Source of the DNA: Mucilaginibacter sp.
Lineage (GTDB): Bacteria; Bacteroidota; Bacteroidia; Sphingobacteriales; Sphingobacteriaceae
Reading direction: 5' to 3'
Assembly: GCA_028288315.1 (NCBI GenBank)
Contig: JAQBNY010000234.1
Span: 1-39,495 of the forward strand
DNA length: 39,495 bases
Both the position numbers and the translations under genes were made by a program. The notes below the pieces were generated by a model. It saw only the letters and a list, made by a program, of their open reading frames with translations, ran no database searches and was not told the origin of the DNA. Position 1 is the stretch's first letter; every line of letters starts with the position of its first letter. Of the stretch, positions 35,054 through 39,495 are shown piece after piece.

Positions 35054-36688
35054 CTAACGTTCAACAGTTTTTACCTGGCATAAAGGCGTTTCCTGAAAGG
35101 TCTTCCAATCTTCCAGTAATTTATCCTCACACGATATCAGCATCAAATGACTATCATTCGTATTGGTTTTGTCTTCTTTGATTTTTGCAATGTATTCTAA
35201 AAGATTCCAACAGGTAGTAAATTGTCCGCACCCAATGATATAATTAAGTATATTTTCCTTTTGCAGCTGATCCTTAGTAAACCATAAAGTTGTGCCCATG
35301 CCGGATGCGATGGTCGCCGCCTTCTGAATCTGATCTGATGGTTGATATATGCCCTTTACTTTCGCTTTAATCTCATTCTCATCCCCGGTTTTATCGCCAC
35401 CCTTAAGTTCATATATCGCATTCATAATACGTCTGTTCTTCCAGGTAGCGTCTTCATAAATACGCTTATAATTTAATCTTCGCACATGTTTTAAAAATAC
35501 GCTCATGGTCATCTTAAGCAACGAATCTGCACGATTAAATATTAGATTTTCATAAACGTAAAATCTTAGTTTAAGCAGCTTACCCAATGGCTTCATAAAA
35601 GCCTCCGGGACATTGAAAGACATAGGGAGTTTTTTAAGCCATCGGAACAATAAAAATCCAATTAATGTTAAGGTCACCAAAGCCGAAAAAAAGATGATCC
35701 AGCCGAGAGCGGCCTGGCGGACACTCCAAAATAAGCCAACTCCTGAAATAATAAGCAGCAAGGTGTTTAAGCTTATAACCAGGCCAGGGGTCAGTTGCCT
35801 TAACCTTCCATTTGTATTTTGCTTACTGGCAACGTACCCCTCCATAAACGGACTTGCCACATCGGCTACCATAATCAAATCTAATTCATGAACCGATTGT
35901 GCAAGCCCCGGGCGTTCAGGGTTATTTAACTGCATTCGTGCATCCGCCAGCAAAACTGGTTCAATACCTTGGTTATCAACAATTCCACCATCCATTAACC
36001 CAACAGGATGCGCCGACTGACCTAAAAGTGTTTGAATATGTTTTTCATCCTGAAACACAAAATCGGTTGGGAAATTGATAGGCTCAAATCCTCCGGGGAA
36101 ACAGGATGAAGAAGCTAAAATATCACCGAGCCTAATCTCACGGGCTATGTCTTCAGGTATTCGTATTGCGTGATTACCGATGAGCCCTCGTTCAGGGTCT
36201 CCAGGTTTTGCAGTAGTTACTTTTTCGGACCACTGAAACCGGAATTGTAAAGCGTTATCAAATTCAGTGGCGTTAAAAGAAAGGTGCCTTAAATGTTCCG
36301 TTGGCAAATCTTTCATTAAATGGCCAAACTTTTTGCCATCAAATAACTCCTTGTCATACACATCAGCGAACGCATTAATCAGGCTCTTTACCCGCCTGCT
36401 GTCCCAGCCATTTTTTTCTGTTAAACGTTCAAGACTTTTGGAGATAAGATCAGTACCAACAAGAAATAAATATAATTTATTATAAATATTATCAAAGCTT
36501 TCGCCATTTTTTATTCCCAGAGCATATCTTAAACCGGTTATCGTCCCCCCAGATACCGTAGATATAACAGTTACATGTTCAAGCAGCGATTTATTTCCCA
36601 TCTTAATTCTATCGAGATAGGATAATACACCTAAGCTATAAGCTGCTGCCCTGTAGCCGCCGCCAGAAAAAGTCAAAGCAATTTTCAT
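35054..36688 (-). CDS. Patatin-like phospholipase with C-terminal transmembrane hairpin
   Basis: A 544-residue protein. The patatin domain (about 1-280) shows the oxyanion-hole motif SGGGYRAAAYSLGVL (8-22), the nucleophile region STVSGG with Ser46, and the catalytic Asp233 in MDGGIVDNQG. The nucleophile elbow has Thr instead of the usual first Gly of GxSxG. Two hydrophobic helices (about 302-323 and 328-350) then anchor it in the membrane. A charged, helical C-terminal part (about 351-544) is unassigned. There is no signal peptide. Patatins cleave acyl chains from phospholipids, and several act as cell-killing effectors in phage defence. It is first in a three-gene operon with a HEXXH peptidase and an MBL hydrolase. 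Confidence 0.88.
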   Translation of the reverse strand: MKIALTFSGGGYRAAAYSLGVLSYLDRIKMGNKSLLEHVTVISTVSGGTITGLRYALGIKNGESFDNIYNKLYLFLVGTDLISKSLERLTEKNGWDSRRVKSLINAFADVYDKELFDGKKFGHLMKDLPTEHLRHLSFNATEFDNALQFRFQWSEKVTTAKPGDPERGLIGNHAIRIPEDIAREIRLGDILASSSCFPGGFEPINFPTDFVFQDEKHIQTLLGQSAHPVGLMDGGIVDNQGIEPVLLADARMQLNNPERPGLAQSVHELDLIMVADVASPFMEGYVASKQNTNGRLRQLTPGLVISLNTLLLIISGVGLFWSVRQAALGWIIFFSALVTLTLIGFLLFRWLKKLPMSFNVPEAFMKPLGKLLKLRFYVYENLIFNRADSLLKMTMSVFLKHVRRLNYKRIYEDATWKNRRIMNAIYELKGGDKTGDENEIKAKVKGIYQPSDQIQKAATIASGMGTTLWFTKDQLQKENILNYIIGCGQFTTCWNLLEYIAKIKEDKTNTNDSHLMLISCEDKLLEDWKTFQETPLCQVKTVER

Positions 36689-37007
36689 AACCGATTAAAT
36701 AAGTAAAAACTATATGTTAGTTTAATTCCTTTTCAATAGTTCAGCAAACTCCTACGGCAGCATTAATATATAACTGGGATAACAAGGCTAAAGGTTGTTC
36801 ATTAATAAATTAACGAACTAACAAATCAAGCCAATTTACAAAGATTTTAACTATTAATTACAGAGTATTTTAACCCTATTTGTTAAGCTATGAGTTATTT
36901 CATAACACGTCTCATAGTATGGTCAGTCGACCATTATAGATTTAAACGGAAACCGAGTGAATACAGCGGAACTTCCTGATTATATTAACACACATCATTA
37001 CATAAAA
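36689..37007. other. Leader/promoter region of the patatin operon with nested hairpins
   Basis: About 320 bases without a gene. Three hairpins cluster: CTATGAG/CTCATAG (36888-36894 with 36911-36917) enclosing GTTAT/ATAAC (36894-36898 with 36902-36906), then ATGGTC-AGTC-GACCAT (36919-36934), a compact dyad that could be a repressor site. A weak minus-strand -7 element, AATCTTTG, is at 36846-36839. No small ORF was convincing. Confidence 0.45.
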
Positions 37008-37035
37008 AAGGTACAAGCAGTTTTGCCTGTACCTT
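37008..37035 (-). terminator. Terminator after the YncE-like gene
   Basis: Stem AAGGTACA (37008-37015) with TGTACCTT (37028-37035) and a partly paired loop. It is followed on the minus strand by a T-run and lies 34 bases beyond the stop. Confidence 0.75.
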
Positions 37036-37069
37036 AAATTTAAAATACTGTATGTTTAATTTAAGCCAG

Positions 37070-38080
37070 TTATTTAGTTTTATATACTAAAATTTTAAAG
37101 CTGTTAGGAACAATGTTTTTTGTGCCGTTTGTAAACTCGGGTACGCTAAAATATAATTTATGTGTAGCTTCATTGACTGCCATTGTTTTAGCCCGGTTTT
37201 GAGTTGTCAGTGTTTGAACCAACGTGTACTTATCAGGCGACTCCTGTTTATATATAGTTGCTGTACCATCACCGTTTGATACAAATATTGATTTATTTTT
37301 AACATCATAAACTACTGCATCAACACCACCGCCAATTGGAAGTGTCTGTAAAACCTTTCCGGTAGCAATATCTACAACACTCAGTCCTTTGTTTTCCCTG
37401 CAAACAGTAAACAATTTGTTATTAGCTTTATCAATAGCTATACCTGTGGGGCCACCACATGGTGCCAGGCTATAATTTTTTTCTACTGTTAAGGTTTTGG
37501 TATTAATTACATCAAGGCTGCTTTTGTCCTCCAGGTTGTTATAAATTTTACCTTTTCCATCTGCTACAGCAAACTCAGGGGCGCCGTTTAATTTCACCGT
37601 GCCAGACTGCTCCAACTTTTCCGGGTCAACAACAGAAGCATCATTACTATCGCCGTTAAAAGCAAATACTCTGTTAGAATACGAATCGTAAATGATACAA
37701 TCGGGCTTTTTACCTGTTATAGGAATTGTTTTAATAATCTCTAAAGTTTTAATATCAAAAGCTACAACAGAGTTGTCTTTACCATCACTTATGAAACCAC
37801 GGTTAAGCTTGTTTACTATAGCAATACCATGTACGCCTTTCATTTGATCAATAGTTCCAACAAGTTTTTCTGTTTTAAGATCAATCACTTGAACAGCTGT
37901 TCCGTGTGATACATATAATTTTTGATTAGCCTGGTCAATATAAGAGTAATCGTAACCGCCGTCGCCAGGTAATGCAATTGTTTTGTCTAACACATATTGC
38001 GGCGTCTGTGCGCGAGCAATTTGAGTGTTAAGTGTAGCGCAAGTGGTTGTTACAAATAATAAAAAAAGTAGTTTTTTCAT
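37070..38080 (-). CDS. YncE-like seven-bladed beta-propeller, secreted
   Basis: A 336-residue protein with a Sec signal peptide (about 1-24, ending ARAQ). Propeller blades recur with a period of about 40-45 residues: KLYVSHGTAVQVIDLKT, HGIAIVNKLNRGFISDG, PDCIIYDSYSNRVFAFNGD, FAVADGKGKIYNNLED, PTGIAIDKANNKLFTVC, VDAVVYDVKNKSIFVSNG and KTMAVNEATHKLYFSVP. This gives seven blades as in YncE and surface-layer-type propellers. No enzyme motif is visible, and a binding or scaffolding role in the periplasm is likely. It lies 36 bases after the beta-helix lipoprotein gene, in a probable operon headed by a TonB-dependent receptor. Confidence 0.88.
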   Translation of the reverse strand: MKKLLFLLFVTTTCATLNTQIARAQTPQYVLDKTIALPGDGGYDYSYIDQANQKLYVSHGTAVQVIDLKTEKLVGTIDQMKGVHGIAIVNKLNRGFISDGKDNSVVAFDIKTLEIIKTIPITGKKPDCIIYDSYSNRVFAFNGDSNDASVVDPEKLEQSGTVKLNGAPEFAVADGKGKIYNNLEDKSSLDVINTKTLTVEKNYSLAPCGGPTGIAIDKANNKLFTVCRENKGLSVVDIATGKVLQTLPIGGGVDAVVYDVKNKSIFVSNGDGTATIYKQESPDKYTLVQTLTTQNRAKTMAVNEATHKLYFSVPEFTNGTKNIVPNSFKILVYKTK

Positions 38081-38116
38081 GATGGATATTTATAGTTTTA
38101 ATTTTTAATTGTGTTA

Positions 38117-39337
38117 TTAGTGCTGATTTCCCTTACCATCAGTAGTGTAAGCTCCCATATCCTGGTTCCCTAAACCGTTATGGAAGTTTGTATTACCCCT
38201 TCCGTATCCAGGAGAACCATTCTGCAACGTAAAATCATTAGTGTTTGGATAACCGTTAGGTGCGGCTACAGTACCGTCAAATTTAACAAACATCGGGTCG
38301 AAAACACCAACTTTGGTAGATATAAGGTCAGTAGACTGTGGTTTACCCATACCAGATGCAGGGTAAAAATTATCTCTGATATTAATTTGTTGAGTTGGGA
38401 TTTTTAGATCGGCATAAGTATCTACAGTAGCATAAAACAGGTTATTACCGTATGTGGTTTTTACCAGGTCGGCGTCATTAAATATTTCTATACCATGATA
38501 GCAGTTTACAATAATGTTATTGTAAATATGGCCTATGGCGTTTACACCAACAGAAACAGCACGTCCTGGTTCGGCAGATCCTCTTCTCCAGCCGTTTGAA
38601 ACAAAGGTGTTATTATAAACATCAACTTCTGTTTGCGGGAAAGGTACGCTTGGACTGGTTTCCAGCTTTACACCGCTGCCAGCCTGGCTAAATATAACGT
38701 TATAAGCCACCACTCCGGTAGCCCCAGATTTTATGTTCATGCCTTCACCATCGGTACTGCCAGACGAGCTGATGGTATTCCTGAGGATGGTTATTTTTGC
38801 TTGAAAAAGGCCCATCAGATCATCTTGTCCGTTTGTAAACCATGAGTCTTCAATATCAACAGGGATGGCCTTGTTAACAATTAGGGTCCGCCTGGCGCTG
38901 CCTGATGCATCGGGTCCGCCCGTATTATCTACATGGGTCCATTTAATAGTAATCGCTTGCGCACTATCTGCCTGGAAACCGCCCCAAGTACCCGGCTTAT
39001 TAAGATCTGAATTAAAAGATATAGGCTGATCTTTAGAACCCAGCAATTGTAATACTCCCTGAATATTAAATTGTGAGTTATTTTTAACAATTACAATTGC
39101 ACCGGGTTGTGAAGCCAGCGTGTCACCCTTTTTAACCGTAATATCGCCTGTAACTGTGTAAGTTTGGCCGGTTAATAATGTTCCTTTAACAAAACCGCTT
39201 ATATTGCCGGGTGCAATAGGGCTTGAGGTGGGGATGCTTACTTTATTAAATGTAGTTATTTCCTGTTTTTTACAGGCATTTAGCAAAGTAGTTAATAAAC
39301 AACCTGCCAGTAATATGTATATATAATTCTTTTTCAT
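38117..39337 (-). CDS. Right-handed parallel beta-helix lipoprotein
   Basis: A 406-residue lipoprotein starting at ATG 39337. The 13-codon longer reading lacks a signal peptide start. Its lipobox ends at Cys22 (LLNAC). From about residue 55 it has repeated short strands and asparagine-ladder turns, such as GDITVKKGDTL, GAIVIVKNNSQFNIQG, DDLMGLFQAKITILRNTISSSG, GVVAYNVIFSQAGSGVKLE, VDVYNNTFVSNGWR and GHIYNNIIVNCYHGIEIFND. These are signs of a parallel beta-helix, as in pectate-lyase-like proteins. The usual catalytic residues could not be identified, so it may be a binding protein. It sits 13 bases after the TonB-dependent receptor stop and before a YncE-like propeller. Confidence 0.85.
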   Translation of the reverse strand: MKKNYIYILLAGCLLTTLLNACKKQEITTFNKVSIPTSSPIAPGNISGFVKGTLLTGQTYTVTGDITVKKGDTLASQPGAIVIVKNNSQFNIQGVLQLLGSKDQPISFNSDLNKPGTWGGFQADSAQAITIKWTHVDNTGGPDASGSARRTLIVNKAIPVDIEDSWFTNGQDDLMGLFQAKITILRNTISSSGSTDGEGMNIKSGATGVVAYNVIFSQAGSGVKLETSPSVPFPQTEVDVYNNTFVSNGWRRGSAEPGRAVSVGVNAIGHIYNNIIVNCYHGIEIFNDADLVKTTYGNNLFYATVDTYADLKIPTQQINIRDNFYPASGMGKPQSTDLISTKVGVFDPMFVKFDGTVAAPNGYPNTNDFTLQNGSPGYGRGNTNFHNGLGNQDMGAYTTDGKGNQH

Positions 39338-39350
39338 GTTGATTTTCTTT

Positions 39351-39495
39351 TTAGCGTGAATAACGGAGACCTGCATTAAAGCTAACGTTAGATATATCTC
39401 TTGACTGGATCAGGTTGCTGATTTTGATAGTAGTAGGTGTATTTAACAGGTTATTAACTTTTGCTGTAAAAACCAGGTGTTTGCTTATTTGCTTC
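39351..39495 (-). CDS. TonB-dependent receptor, C-terminal fragment at window edge
   Basis: Only the last 47 codons are present. The reading on the minus strand is KQISKHLVFTAKVNNLLNTP, then TTIKISNLIQ, and it ends VSFNAGLRYSR. KVNNLLNTP-type strand motifs and a final amphipathic strand ending in aromatic or basic residues are typical of TonB-dependent receptor barrels. The usual terminal Phe is followed here by a short SR-type end. The gene runs off the window at 39495, so its size and ligand are unknown. It heads the operon with the beta-helix lipoprotein and YncE-like protein. Confidence 0.7.
   Translation of the reverse strand, partial: KQISKHLVFTAKVNNLLNTPTTIKISNLIQSRDISNVSFNAGLRYSR

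Overview
The window looks like a chromosomal segment from a Bacteroidota bacterium, most likely of the Sphingobacteriaceae (Mucilaginibacter/Pedobacter type). This assignment is an inference. It rests on two SusC/SusD outer-membrane pairs, many lipoproteins with Bacteroidota-style lipoboxes, a DUF2723 membrane protein, TANNTTTG-like -7 promoter elements and AT-rich intergenic DNA. No rRNA, canonical tRNA, CRISPR array, transposase or phage gene was seen.

Layout. 1-3.2 kb: DUF2723 (GT-C type) membrane protein. 3.2-3.6 kb: strong terminator and a long REP-like palindrome. 3.6-9.5 kb: AsmA-like protein, small lipoprotein, TMEM220-like membrane protein, VOC protein, aldo/keto reductase, DUF4287 protein and a frameshifted helix-hairpin-helix gene. 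9.7-11.2 kb: a TetR regulator and a short-chain dehydrogenase, each preceded by the same 14-bp palindromic operator. 11.3-13.6 kb: DUF72 protein and an NHL-repeat lipoprotein. 13.9-18.8 kb: first SusC/SusD pair (minus strand). 19.2-22.4 kb: secreted propeller-like protein, YdcF/DUF218 protein and calcineurin-like phosphoesterase (minus strand). 22.5 kb: a compact tRNA-like fold between divergent genes. 22.8-31.5 kb (plus strand): a propeller-phosphoesterase lipoprotein, a second SusC/SusD pair and a secreted PI-PLC-type phosphodiesterase. 31.5-36.7 kb (minus strand): a tight three-gene unit of membrane-anchored patatin-like lipase, HEXXH metallopeptidase and MBL-fold hydrolase. 37.1-39.5 kb (minus strand): the end of a TonB-dependent receptor, a beta-helix lipoprotein and a YncE-like propeller.

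How the genes may work together. The 19-31.5 kb stretch groups three predicted phosphoester hydrolases with a SusC/SusD uptake pair and, next door, a second pair. This suggests a locus for scavenging phosphate or alcohol groups from organic phosphoesters such as phospholipids or inositol phosphates. A Pho-box-like tandem repeat sits just upstream of the likely promoter of the propeller-phosphoesterase gene. The patatin-peptidase-MBL operon is the best candidate for a poorly described system. None of its three proteins has an export signal, the patatin carries its own transmembrane hairpin, and the genes are 10-19 bases apart. A cytoplasmic lipid-attacking conflict or defence module, or a regulated lipase system, would fit, but neither is proven.
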